Origin: Pseudomonas palmensis
GTDB taxonomy: Bacteria; Pseudomonadota; Gammaproteobacteria; Pseudomonadales; Pseudomonadaceae
Length of the DNA stretch: 64,000 nt
Direction of reading: 5' to 3'
Assembly: GCF_017848315.1 (NCBI RefSeq)
Contig: NZ_JAFKEC010000026.1
Span: 1 to 64,000, forward strand
Positions 19,307 through 27,132 of the stretch are shown one piece after another. The notes beneath the pieces are model-generated. The model was given only the letters and a program-made list of their open reading frames with translations. It did not search any database and had not been told where the DNA came from. The stretch's first letter is position 1; the number at the start of each line of letters is the position of its first letter. A program made the position numbers and the translations under genes.

Positions 19307-20878
19307 ATGAAAACTCAAGCGTGGATCAAAGCAAGTACGGCAGTGATGTTGATCTTGACCGTGAGCCTGGCCGGTTGCAGCAGCGGCGGTGGCGGTCACA
19401 AGAGTCACGTAAGCAGTTCCACACCCGATTCGGGTACCGATGGCGGCAGTGGTGGTGGCGGTACCGGCGGCGGTACTGACGGTGGTGGCGGCACAGGTGG
19501 TGGCGGTACGGACGGCGGTGGTGGTGGTACTGGCGGTGGCGGTACGGACGGCGGAGGTGGCACTGGCGGTGGCGGTACGGATGGCGGCGGTGGCAACAAC
19601 GGCGGTGGCGGTAACAATGGCGGCGGTGGCAACAATGGTGGCGGCAACAACGGTGGTGGCACGACCTCGACCACGGTCGTCGGCCAGGTGGTGGCCCAGG
19701 TTGGCAGCGGCGTGTCGGGCGTGGGCACGGGCGTGTCCGGCGTGGGCAACGCCGTCAGCGGTGTACCGGTAGTGGGCAGCACCGGTGCCGGCGACCTGGT
19801 GACTGCCACCGGCAACGCCGTCACCAGCATCGGCGATGGCCTGGGCAAGGGCCTGGGTACGCTTGGCACTGGCAGCAATGCCCTGGGCGAGACGGTCAAG
19901 GGCGTGGGCAACGGGGTGTCGGATATCGGCGGCGGGGTCAAGTCGGTGGCCAGCAGCCAGTTGATCGAACAGATACCCGTGGTCAACGGTGTGGTGGACA
20001 AGGTCGGCGACGTGGTGGTGATGCTTGGCGATACCCTCAGCACCCAGAGCACCACCGGCAAGCTGGGCAACCTGAACCAGCAATTGAGCAACCAGGTGGT
20101 CAAGGTGGTGTCGCTGGTGGAAGGCGCCACCGGCAAGGTGGGTGATGCCACCGGGGTGGGTGCACCGGTCAGCGGCCTGTTGAACAAGGTTGGCAGCGCA
20201 GTCGACGGGGTGGGCGACAAGGTCGCCAGTGCCGGCAACGGCAACCCGCTGACCACCGCCGTCGGCGGGCTGGTAAGCCATGTCGGCACGGCGGTCGGCA
20301 CCAGCGGTGGCCTGGTCAACACCGGCACCGGCAACGGTGGCAGCGCCCCCGGTGCGGGGCTGCTGGAAACCGCCGGTGGCGCCGTGGCGGGCCTGGGCAG
20401 CGGGCTCGGCGCCGGAAGCAGCAACGGCCTGCTCGACGCCGCAGGCAGCACGGTCAACAAGGTGGGCCAGACCGTGGCCTCGCTGGGGCCGGTACTGGGC
20501 GGCAATGGCGTGGCCAGCGTGCCGGCCGGGGTGCCCACCGCTGCGTTGGGCAACAGCGTGGGCGCCGGCCTCACCCCGGTGGTGAGCGGTGTGACCAGCG
20601 TTACCCAGCAGGTAGGCGCTGCAACCGGCATCGGTGCGCCGGTCAACGGCCTGGTCACCCAGGTGGGCAGCGCAGTCAGCGGGGTGGGCAATCAGATTGC
20701 CGCAGCCGGCAACAACCCGGTCACCACCCAGTTGGGGGCGACGGTCAATGCCGTGGGCGGCACCGTGGGCCAGGTCGGTACCCTGGTCAACGGCAACGGG
20801 CAAGGGGGCGGCGGCGTGGGCGGTCTGCTCAATGGCCTGACCACGGGCCTGAAAGGCGGCCTCGGGGGTAACAAGTAA
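19307..20878 (+). CDS. Glycine-rich repetitive lipoprotein, probable partner of the adjacent TpsB
   Basis: A 523-residue lipoprotein of unknown function, of the kind databases label collagen-like. The signal peptide ends in the lipobox LAGC (C24). Residues 26-118 are almost only Gly, Thr, Asp and Asn, a flexible tether. Residues 120-523 are rich in Val-Gly and Ala-Gly with few charges and show a duplicated module: ATGVGAPVSGLLNKVGSAVD (281-300) against ATGIGAPVNGLVTQVGSAVS (439-458), similarity extending from about 265-345 and 427-500. There is no haemagglutinin-type TPS secretion domain and no cysteine after C24. The next gene, 109 bases on, encodes a TpsB transporter, which suggests that this protein is surface-exposed with its help; that is inference. 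The ATG at 19307 follows AGGGAG. Confidence 0.82.
   Translation: MKTQAWIKASTAVMLILTVSLAGCSSGGGGHKSHVSSSTPDSGTDGGSGGGGTGGGTDGGGGTGGGGTDGGGGGTGGGGTDGGGGTGGGGTDGGGGNNGGGGNNGGGGNNGGGNNGGGTTSTTVVGQVVAQVGSGVSGVGTGVSGVGNAVSGVPVVGSTGAGDLVTATGNAVTSIGDGLGKGLGTLGTGSNALGETVKGVGNGVSDIGGGVKSVASSQLIEQIPVVNGVVDKVGDVVVMLGDTLSTQSTTGKLGNLNQQLSNQVVKVVSLVEGATGKVGDATGVGAPVSGLLNKVGSAVDGVGDKVASAGNGNPLTTAVGGLVSHVGTAVGTSGGLVNTGTGNGGSAPGAGLLETAGGAVAGLGSGLGAGSSNGLLDAAGSTVNKVGQTVASLGPVLGGNGVASVPAGVPTAALGNSVGAGLTPVVSGVTSVTQQVGAATGIGAPVNGLVTQVGSAVSGVGNQIAAAGNNPVTTQLGATVNAVGGTVGQVGTLVNGNGQGGGGVGGLLNGLTTGLKGGLGGNK
19440..19662 (+). repeat. GGY-rich tandem repeat encoding the Gly/Thr/Asp/Asn tether
   Basis: Short units of the kind GGTGGCGGTACGGACGGC repeat with small changes, shifting to GGCGGTGGCAACAATGGC near the end. 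They encode GGGGTDGGG and then GGGGNN blocks. Such arrays slip in replication, so the length may vary between strains. The frame is kept throughout. Confidence 0.85.
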
Positions 20879-20935
20879 CTAAATGGCCATCATCGATTAG
20901 ACGATTTTACGGGCAACACCTACGCTTGAGGCTGA

Positions 20936-20969
20936 CGAGGGAACCGTCTTTGGTTCCCTCGTATTTTTC
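20936..20969 (+). terminator. Strong hairpin plus T tract directly before the TpsB gene
   Basis: CGAGGGAACC (20936-20945) pairs perfectly with GGTTCCCTCG (20952-20961) around a six-base loop, followed by TATTTTT. This is a textbook intrinsic terminator. It ends about ten bases before the ribosome binding site of the TpsB gene, so that gene can hardly have its own promoter downstream and probably depends on readthrough. Confidence 0.88.
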
Positions 20970-20987
20970 AGGATCATGGAGTGTCCT

Positions 20988-22661
20988 ATGCGATCGATGT
21001 TCGTCGCGTTATTGGGTCTGTCCTGGGTGGCTTCGCTGCATGCCGAGCCCATGCCGAGCTTCCTCAACAGCAACGAGACCGAGCGCAAGCTGCCAGCGCC
21101 CAACCTGCCCGCCGATGCCTTTCGCCCCGTCACTCCCCAACTGAACCTGCCCGCACCGGATGCCGGCCAGCAGCCACAGCCGCTGCTGATGGGCACGCGG
21201 GTGCGCGTGCAGCGGGTGCGCATCGAAGGCGGCACCATCTACCCGCTCAGCGAACTGCGCGACAACTACCAGGGCCTGCTCGACCGCGAGGTGACCCTGG
21301 GCGAGCTGATCGAGGCCACCCGCCGCCTCACCCAGCGCTACCAGCAGGATGGCTACCTGTTGTCGTATGCCTACCTGCCGCCGCAGGACTTCGCCGAAGG
21401 CCGTCTGCGCGTGGTGCTGGTGGAAGGCTACATACGTGATTACGAACTGCAGGGCGATGTGGGGCCGGTGTCGGCCTACCTCGACAAGCTGGTGGGCAAG
21501 CTCAAGGCCGAGCGCCCGCTCACCCGCAAGACCTTCGAACGCTACACCGCGCTGATGAGCCGGGTGCCGGGCCTGACCTTGCAGGCCCAGGTGCCGCCGC
21601 CGGGCACCACCGACGGCGCCACGCGGCTGATCGCGCAGGCCTCGCGCAAGCCGTTCACCAGTACCTTGAGCCTTACCGACGGCAGCCGCGACGACACCCA
21701 GGCGCTGCTCGGCCTGAACAGCAACGCCCAGACCGCGGTGGCCGAGCAGTTGAGCTTCAGCGCGCTGTTCCCGCCGGGGCAGGATGACGAACGCTACTAC
21801 CGTCTCGACTACTCGCAGTACGTGGACGCCGAAGGCACCCAGCTCAATCTTTCGGCCTCGACCTACCGCAGCAACCCGGCGGCGCGGGTGCGCCTGGAGA
21901 ACGGCATAGACCTCAAGCAGCACCGCGAGAACGACCGTTACTCCATCGGCCTGAGCCAGGCGCTGGTCGCCTCGAGCAACGAATGGCTGAACGTGGCAGC
22001 GCGCTTCTATGCGGTGAACGACAGCACCGACTACCGGGTGGTCGGCCTGCCATTGAAGGTCAGTACCCGCACCGATGTGCGCGCCTTTGCCTTCGAGGCA
22101 GACTGGAGCAAGTCGGACGCGCAGCAGCTGCGCATACTCAGTGCCGGTGTGTACCAGGGCCTCGATCACTTCGGTGCCAAGACCGACAGCGACTACGACC
22201 TGGACTTTTTGCGCCTGCGCCTGTCGGGGGTGCAGAGCGACCGGTTCTTGCAGAACTGGCAGGGGGTGGCATCGGCGGCGCTGTACTGGACCGACGACAG
22301 CCTGCCCGACAGCGAGCGCGCGGTGTTCGGCGGGCAGAACTTCGGCCGCGGCTACCCCAGCGATCAGGCTTCCGGCGACAAGGGCTGGGGTGCGGCATAC
22401 GAGGTCAACTACAGTTTCAAGCGCGATGGCAGCTGGCTCAAGGTACTGCAGCCGTACGTGGTGGTGGACGCCGCGCGTACATGGTTCAACGAGTTGGCGG
22501 TGCGTGATTCACGATTGTCGTCGGCGGCGCTGGGGCTGCGCTTTGGCGATGCGCGCTACTACAACATCTCGCTGGAGGCGGCCAAGCCGATGTCGGATAT
22601 CGCGCTGGACAGCTTCAATCGGCGGCCACGGTACACGTTGAGTTTCAGTTACCAGCTGTGA
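20988..22661 (+). CDS. TpsB/ShlB/FhaC-type outer-membrane transporter
   Basis: A 557-residue member of the two-partner secretion branch of the Omp85 superfamily. A signal peptide ends at SLHA; a proline-rich linker, a POTRA domain pair (about 65-210; LREGYL-like segment RYQQDGYLLSYAYLPPQDF) and a 16-strand barrel follow. The conserved loop-6 signature appears as FGRGYPS near residue 440. Such proteins move a repetitive exoprotein across the outer membrane. No TpsA is nearby on either side; the only candidate substrate is the upstream glycine-rich lipoprotein. Two starts are possible: the ATG at 20976, or the ATG at 20988, preferred for GGAG six bases before it. Confidence 0.88.
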   Translation: MRSMFVALLGLSWVASLHAEPMPSFLNSNETERKLPAPNLPADAFRPVTPQLNLPAPDAGQQPQPLLMGTRVRVQRVRIEGGTIYPLSELRDNYQGLLDREVTLGELIEATRRLTQRYQQDGYLLSYAYLPPQDFAEGRLRVVLVEGYIRDYELQGDVGPVSAYLDKLVGKLKAERPLTRKTFERYTALMSRVPGLTLQAQVPPPGTTDGATRLIAQASRKPFTSTLSLTDGSRDDTQALLGLNSNAQTAVAEQLSFSALFPPGQDDERYYRLDYSQYVDAEGTQLNLSASTYRSNPAARVRLENGIDLKQHRENDRYSIGLSQALVASSNEWLNVAARFYAVNDSTDYRVVGLPLKVSTRTDVRAFAFEADWSKSDAQQLRILSAGVYQGLDHFGAKTDSDYDLDFLRLRLSGVQSDRFLQNWQGVASAALYWTDDSLPDSERAVFGGQNFGRGYPSDQASGDKGWGAAYEVNYSFKRDGSWLKVLQPYVVVDAARTWFNELAVRDSRLSSAALGLRFGDARYYNISLEAAKPMSDIALDSFNRRPRYTLSFSYQL

Positions 22662-22666
22662 CGACC

Positions 22667-22733
22667 GATCGCGGGTCAAGCCCGCTCCCACAAGGTACGC
22701 GCACTACCGGTGGGAGCGGGCTTGACCCGCGAG
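22667..22733. repeat. REP inverted pair, type A
   Basis: Third pair of the CGCGGGTCAAGCCCGCTCCC repeat in this window, between the convergent stops of the TpsB gene and the lone receiver gene. Its arms face each other around a 16-base centre. Confidence 0.9.
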
Positions 22734-22753
22734 GGCCGCGTGGCGGCCAGGCG

Positions 22754-23161
22754 TTACTGAACCAGTTGCAGGCGGGGCTTGGGGAACAGGTTGTCCAGGG
22801 TTTCCAGCAGGCGCAGGTGGTAGATCGGCTTGCGGAACAGGTCGAGTACCTGCAGGCGCAGCAGATCGCTGACCGCATCCATGTCGGCATGCCCCGAGGT
22901 GACGATCACCGGCAGGTGCTGACGCGCCGTGTGCTCGCGCAGGCGCCTGATCAGCGAGATGCCGCTCTCTTCCGGCATGTTCAGGTCGGTGATCACCAGG
23001 GCAATGTCGGGATGTCGCGTCAACTGCTGCAGGGCGAGCTTGACCGAGGTTGCCGTGTGACAACAGAAGCCCTCGCCCTCCAGCAGCTCGGCCAGCTCCA
23101 GCAGTGCGTCTTCTTCGTCATCCACCAGCAGCAGCTGTTGACGTGAGTGGGAAGCCGGCAT
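22754..23161 (-). CDS. Stand-alone receiver-domain response regulator
   Basis: A 135-residue protein that is one receiver domain and nothing else. The acidic pocket VDDEEDA, the phosphoacceptor in ITDLNMPEESG, the SGHAD switch residue and the FRKPIY lysine are all present, so it should be phosphorylatable. It has no output domain, so it may act as a phosphate sink or through protein contacts. It starts 15 bases after the flp stop on the same strand and is probably cotranscribed with the pilin. Its receiver resembles that of PprB in style (DLxMPExxG), which suggests the kinase PprA as partner, an inference. The ATG at 23161 has AGGA nearby. Confidence 0.85.
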   Translation of the reverse strand: MPASHSRQQLLLVDDEEDALLELAELLEGEGFCCHTATSVKLALQQLTRHPDIALVITDLNMPEESGISLIRRLREHTARQHLPVIVTSGHADMDAVSDLLRLQVLDLFRKPIYHLRLLETLDNLFPKPRLQLVQ

Positions 23162-23176
23162 GTTCAGTTCCTGTCA

Positions 23177-23362
23177 TCAGGCTGAGGGCAGGGCGGCGAC
23201 GATGTCGTCGAAGACCTTTTTCACCCCGCCCCCCACATCGGTCGAGACCCCGATGATCACCACGGCCACCATGGCGGCCACGATGGCATATTCGATACCG
23301 GACGCGCCGTCCTTGCGATGGAAGAACAGCTTGCAGTGCTTGAGGATGCGGGAAAGGACCAT
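23177..23362 (-). CDS. flp: Flp type IVb major pilin
   Basis: The structural pilin of the Tad pilus, 61 residues. A basic N-terminus (MVLSRILKHCKLFFHRKDG) is followed by the prepilin peptidase site G19/A20 and the type IVb signature with glutamate at +5 and tyrosine at +6 (ASGIEYAIVAAMV), then a hydrophobic helix and a short polar tail KKVFDDIVAALPSA. Size and motif are typical. It is divergent from the pilus assembly operon, and the prepilin peptidase lies 10 kb away in the same locus. AAGGAG lies six bases before the ATG. Confidence 0.95.
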   Translation of the reverse strand: MVLSRILKHCKLFFHRKDGASGIEYAIVAAMVAVVIIGVSTDVGGGVKKVFDDIVAALPSA

Positions 23363-23686
23363 GGTACTTCTCCTTGCGCCACAGGCGCGGGTAATGGGGC
23401 CCGGAAACGGTGATTCCCCTTTGCCATCACAGCATCGTCAAGCGGTTCGAAACCGGCAAATGTAAGAAGGCATTAATACCAAAGTAAGGGTGTCAACGCT
23501 GGCGCCAATAAGCTGTTGTTTTCAGGGGGTGTCGGGTTTCGGACCGAAAAAAAACTGACGGGTAATGGCGTTTTGTCCTAGCTGCGCTACCGTCAAATAG
23601 CGAAATAGTTACTTGCAACTTCATGTTTGCGGGCCAGTTCGCACACCGCGCGGCCGAAGGGATGTTCAGGCAGAGGGAGCGCCGAC
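23363..23686. promoter_or_regulatory. Divergent control region between flp and rcpC, with two palindromes
   Basis: This 324-base gap is much richer in A and T than the genes around it. It holds CGGTTCGAAACCG at 23443-23455 and the perfect palindrome TTTCGGACCGAAA at 23537-23549, whose half-sites are similar. Both promoters must lie here, and in P. aeruginosa the regulator PprB acts on this region. No confident -35/-10 pair could be fixed. The ribosome binding site of rcpC is AGAGGGAGC near 23673. Confidence 0.55.
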
Positions 23687-24628
23687 ATGAGCAGTCGCAT
23701 CACCATGATCCTTGCCGTGCTGTTCCTGATCGGTGCCGTGCTGGCAGGTTACTGGGGGCTGGTGCTCAGCCGTGCATCCGAGGCACCGGAGCCCCCGCAA
23801 GCGGCGGCGCCAGGGCCGGCCGGCCCGGCTCAGCCGGTGGACCAGGCCACGGAGGCTGGCACCGACGCATTGCGCAAGCCCGTGCTGGTGCTGCGCCGCG
23901 ACGTACCCGCCTACACCGTGCTGACAGCCGAGGATCTGAGTGTCGAGCGCCTGCTGGTGGCCCCGGCCGGCAGCTTCCAGCGCCCCGAGCAGGTGCTGGG
24001 CCGCACCAGCTGGCGGGCCCTGCCTGCAGGTACCTGGCTGGAGGAGAGCAGTTTCGAGGCCGGTGGGCCGCTGGCGCGCATGATCCACCCCGGCGAGCGC
24101 GCCCTGGCGGTGGCGGTGGACGAAGTGGTCGGCGCCGCCGGACAACTGCGCCCCGGCGACTACGTGGATGTGCTGCTGTACCTGCGCGAAGACAACCTCA
24201 ACCCGCAGGCCTCGGCCCAGGTGGCCGTGCCAGCCTTGCGCCTGCTCAGCGTGGGCGAGCAACTGGGGCTGGCCAACGATGGCCGCCCGCCGGAGGCCGA
24301 CACCGATGCCAAGGCGGCCCAGGAACAGCGTCGCGCCATGGCGCGCACCGTGGTGCTGGCGGTACCTGAAGCCCTGGCCAGCCGCCTGTTGCTGGCCGCC
24401 CAGGCAGGCAGCCTGCGCCTGGCGGTACGCAGCGCCGAAGAGAAACGCCTGGCCAGCTACTGGGCCGACCCGCAGGCCGCTGCACCGCAACTGGACAACG
24501 CCAACCGCGACCTCTTTCGCTTCAGTCAACTGGCCATGACCCCGGCCGCAACCCCGGTTGCAGGCCAGGCGCCCAGGCACCAGATGCAGATCATTCGAGG
24601 CCCCCAGGCTTCAACGCCCACCCCCTGA
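23687..24628 (+). CDS. rcpC: Tad pilus assembly protein RcpC/CpaB
   Basis: A 313-residue periplasmic protein with one N-terminal helix (MSSRITMILAVLFLIGAVLA). Residues 65-130 form a SAF domain (VLVLRRDVPAYTVLTAEDL), and the RcpC/CpaB core follows (RALAVAVDEVVGAAGQLRPG, split here in description). It is thought to stabilise or gate the RcpA secretin. The start at 23687 is preferred over one 60 bases earlier because of AGAGGGAGC just upstream and the immediate membrane helix. It leads the operon rcpC-rcpA-tadZ-tadA-tadB-tadC-tadD-DUF3613. The C-terminal tail is proline-rich and poorly conserved. Confidence 0.93.
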   Translation: MSSRITMILAVLFLIGAVLAGYWGLVLSRASEAPEPPQAAAPGPAGPAQPVDQATEAGTDALRKPVLVLRRDVPAYTVLTAEDLSVERLLVAPAGSFQRPEQVLGRTSWRALPAGTWLEESSFEAGGPLARMIHPGERALAVAVDEVVGAAGQLRPGDYVDVLLYLREDNLNPQASAQVAVPALRLLSVGEQLGLANDGRPPEADTDAKAAQEQRRAMARTVVLAVPEALASRLLLAAQAGSLRLAVRSAEEKRLASYWADPQAAAPQLDNANRDLFRFSQLAMTPAATPVAGQAPRHQMQIIRGPQASTPTP

Positions 24629-24649
24629 TCGAAGCAAGGATGCCCGTTG

Positions 24650-25945
24650 ATGAGCAGTCGTTCCGAGCTGATGTTCAAGCGTTCCATCCTGACCCTGTTG
24701 TTGCTGGGGGGGCCGGCTGCCCATGCCCTGGCGGCGCCGTCGGGCTGTGCCGGGCTGAGCCCGGTGCCGGCCAGCATCGAGCTGGACCAGGGCCTGCAGC
24801 AGGAGATCCGCCTGCCGGTGCCGATCACCCGGGCGGCGGTGGGCGACCCCAACATCGCCGATGTGCAGGCCAGTGGCGAGCGCGGCGTGGTGGTCAGCGC
24901 CGTGGGCCCCGGCGCCACCAGCCTGATGCTGTGGACCGCATGCGCCAGCGTGCCGCGCCAGAGCATGCTGTTCATCAAGGGCCGGGCCACTGCCGAGATG
25001 GCCGACAGCGCCTTGCCGCCCAGCCTCGACCCCTTGCTGCCGAGCCAGGTGCAGGCCGATATCCGCTTTGTCGAGGTCAGCCGCACCAAGCTCAAGGAGG
25101 CCGGTACGCGGCTGTTCTTCAAGGGCTCCAACAACTCGCTGTTCGGCTCGCCGGGCAGCGTGCCCAACACCACGGTGTCGCCGGGCTACGTGCCGGGTGC
25201 GGTGACCAGCCCCGACGGTGGCGGCGTTGGCGGGCTGGTCAAGGTGCGCCCGAGCATCCCGCTGAACAACGATGTGTTCAATATCGTGTGGGGCGGCGGC
25301 AGCAGCCGCTTCCTGGCGGCCATCGATGCGCTGGAGAGCAGCGGCTTCGCCTACACCCTGGCGCGCCCCAGCCTGGTGGTACTCAGCGGCCTGACCGCGA
25401 GCTTTCTGGCCGGCGGCGAAATCCCCATTCCGGTGCCCAGCACCGGCAGCGACACGGTGACCATCGAGTACAAGGAGTTCGGCATTCGCCTGGCGTTGTC
25501 ACCCACGGTGGTCAGCCGCGACCGCATCACCCTCAAGGTGGCGCCGGAGGTCAGCGAGCTGGACTACAACAACGCAGTGCGCATCGCCGGCGTCACCGTG
25601 CCGGGCCTGACGGTGCGGCGCACCGACACCAGCGTGTCGCTGGCCGATGGCGAGAGCTTCATCATCAGCGGCCTGATCAGCAGCAGTGCGCGCTCGGCGG
25701 TGGACAAGTTTCCGGGCCTGGGCGACGTGCCGATCCTGGGCGCGTTCTTTCGCCAGTCGTCGATCAGCCGTGAGGAGACCGAACTGCTGATGATCGTGAC
25801 CCCGCGCCTGGTGCAGCCGCTGGCGGCCAATGCCAAGTTGCCCGAGTTGCCCGGCGAGCGCCTGCGCACCTACGACCCGAGCTGGGGGCGTCTGTTCTTT
25901 CTCGAGAACGGCAATTTCGAACAGCGCAGTGGATTGAGCCAATGA
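24650..25945 (+). CDS. rcpA: Tad pilus outer-membrane secretin RcpA/CpaC
   Basis: The ring-forming channel through which the Flp fibre leaves the cell, 431 residues. A signal peptide ends near AHALA; the N-terminal pilus-formation domain (IRLPVPITRAAVGDPNIADV) and BON-like region precede the secretin core, with the signature VSLADGESFIISGLISS and, near the end, DVPILGAFFR and ELLMIVTPRLVQPL. The ATG at 24650 follows AAGGA; a TTG one codon earlier is possible. It overlaps the next start by four bases (ATGA). Confidence 0.95.
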   Translation: MSSRSELMFKRSILTLLLLGGPAAHALAAPSGCAGLSPVPASIELDQGLQQEIRLPVPITRAAVGDPNIADVQASGERGVVVSAVGPGATSLMLWTACASVPRQSMLFIKGRATAEMADSALPPSLDPLLPSQVQADIRFVEVSRTKLKEAGTRLFFKGSNNSLFGSPGSVPNTTVSPGYVPGAVTSPDGGGVGGLVKVRPSIPLNNDVFNIVWGGGSSRFLAAIDALESSGFAYTLARPSLVVLSGLTASFLAGGEIPIPVPSTGSDTVTIEYKEFGIRLALSPTVVSRDRITLKVAPEVSELDYNNAVRIAGVTVPGLTVRRTDTSVSLADGESFIISGLISSSARSAVDKFPGLGDVPILGAFFRQSSISREETELLMIVTPRLVQPLAANAKLPELPGERLRTYDPSWGRLFFLENGNFEQRSGLSQ

Positions 25946-27132
25946 GCCAGAGCCTGAGCCAGACCTTCCTTGCGATCACCCGTGACGACGGTGACCTGCA
26001 GTGGCTGAAAACCGCCCTGGCGCCGCTGGGCCAGGTGGTGGGGGCCGGCAGCGGCAGCCTCGACGAACTGCTCGCACTGGTGGATGTGACCTTCGCCAAC
26101 CTGGTGTTCGTGGGCCTGGACCGCGAGCAGGTGGTGAGCCAGTGCGCGCTGATCGAAGGGGTGCTGGAGGCCAAGCCGATGCTGGCGATCGTTGCCCTGG
26201 GCGATGGCATGGACAACCAGCTGGTGCTCAATGCGATGCGCGCCGGTGCGCGGGACTTCGTCGCCTACGGCTCGCGCTCAAGCGAAGTGGCCGGGTTGGT
26301 GCGCCGCCTGAGCAAGCGCCTGCCACCGGTGACCAGCAACCCGCACCTGGGCGGCCTGACGGTGCTGTACGGCACCCAGTGCGCCAGCGACGGCGCCCTG
26401 CTCACCAGTCACCTGGCGCGGGTGGTGCAGGGCAGTGGTCAGCAGACCCTGTTGCTGGACCTGGGCCTGCCCCGTGGCGACAGCCTGGCGCTGCTGGGGC
26501 TGGAGGCCTCGTTTCACTTCGGTGATGCGCTGCGCCACCTGCGCCGCCTGGATGCCACCCTGATCGACAGCGCGTTCGCCCGCGAACCCTCGGGCCTGCG
26601 CCTGCTGGCCTATACCGACAGCGACGAGGCACTGGAGCGCACCAGCGCGGCCGAGCTGTACATGCTGCTCAGCGCGCTGCGCCAGCACTTCCAGCACATC
26701 GTGGTGAACCTGGCCGGGCAGCCCGACAGCGAGCCCTTGCGCACCTTCGTCAGCCATTGCGACAAGCTGATCTGGTACACCGACCAGAACGTGCTGGACT
26801 GCCGGCGCAACCTGGAGGTGCTGACCCTGTGGCGCGAGAAGGGCATGAAACTGGAACACGCGAGCCTGCTGGTGGACCGCTACCTGCGCAGCGTGGCGCC
26901 CGACTCCGACGCGCTGGGCAAGCGCTATGGCCTGCCGGTGCTGGTGGTGCTGCCCTACAGCCCCGAGGTGCGCCTGAACGCCAAGAACCAGGGGCTGTCG
27001 CTGTTCGAGGTGGCCCCGCGCGAGGCCTTGACCCAGGCGCTCAAGGCCTTGGGCGAGCGGCTGGCACGACGTTCGGAAAGCCTGCAACCGAAGGCGGGCA
27101 ACTGGATGAAGCGCCTGTGGGGGCACAAGTAG
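25942..27132 (+). CDS. tadZ: TadZ/CpaE-like pilus assembly protein with degenerate nucleotide site
   Basis: A 396-residue member of the ParA/MinD superfamily that localises the Tad machine. The first 130 residues are an atypical receiver-like domain (FLAITRDDGDLQWLK). The ATPase-like part starts at GGLTVLYGTQCASDGALL, where the deviant Walker A lysines and the GKS/T of ParA are absent; the switch region reads LLLDLGLPRGDSLALLG, with an aspartate in place. So it probably does not hydrolyse ATP in the usual way, which is known for TadZ. It overlaps rcpA by four bases, and tadA starts on the base after its stop. Confidence 0.92.
   Translation: MSQSLSQTFLAITRDDGDLQWLKTALAPLGQVVGAGSGSLDELLALVDVTFANLVFVGLDREQVVSQCALIEGVLEAKPMLAIVALGDGMDNQLVLNAMRAGARDFVAYGSRSSEVAGLVRRLSKRLPPVTSNPHLGGLTVLYGTQCASDGALLTSHLARVVQGSGQQTLLLDLGLPRGDSLALLGLEASFHFGDALRHLRRLDATLIDSAFAREPSGLRLLAYTDSDEALERTSAAELYMLLSALRQHFQHIVVNLAGQPDSEPLRTFVSHCDKLIWYTDQNVLDCRRNLEVLTLWREKGMKLEHASLLVDRYLRSVAPDSDALGKRYGLPVLVVLPYSPEVRLNAKNQGLSLFEVAPREALTQALKALGERLARRSESLQPKAGNWMKRLWGHK

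Noticed and set aside
19440..19662. CRISPR-like repeat array
   Set aside because: Units are contiguous, in frame and coding for a glycine tether; there are no unique spacers.
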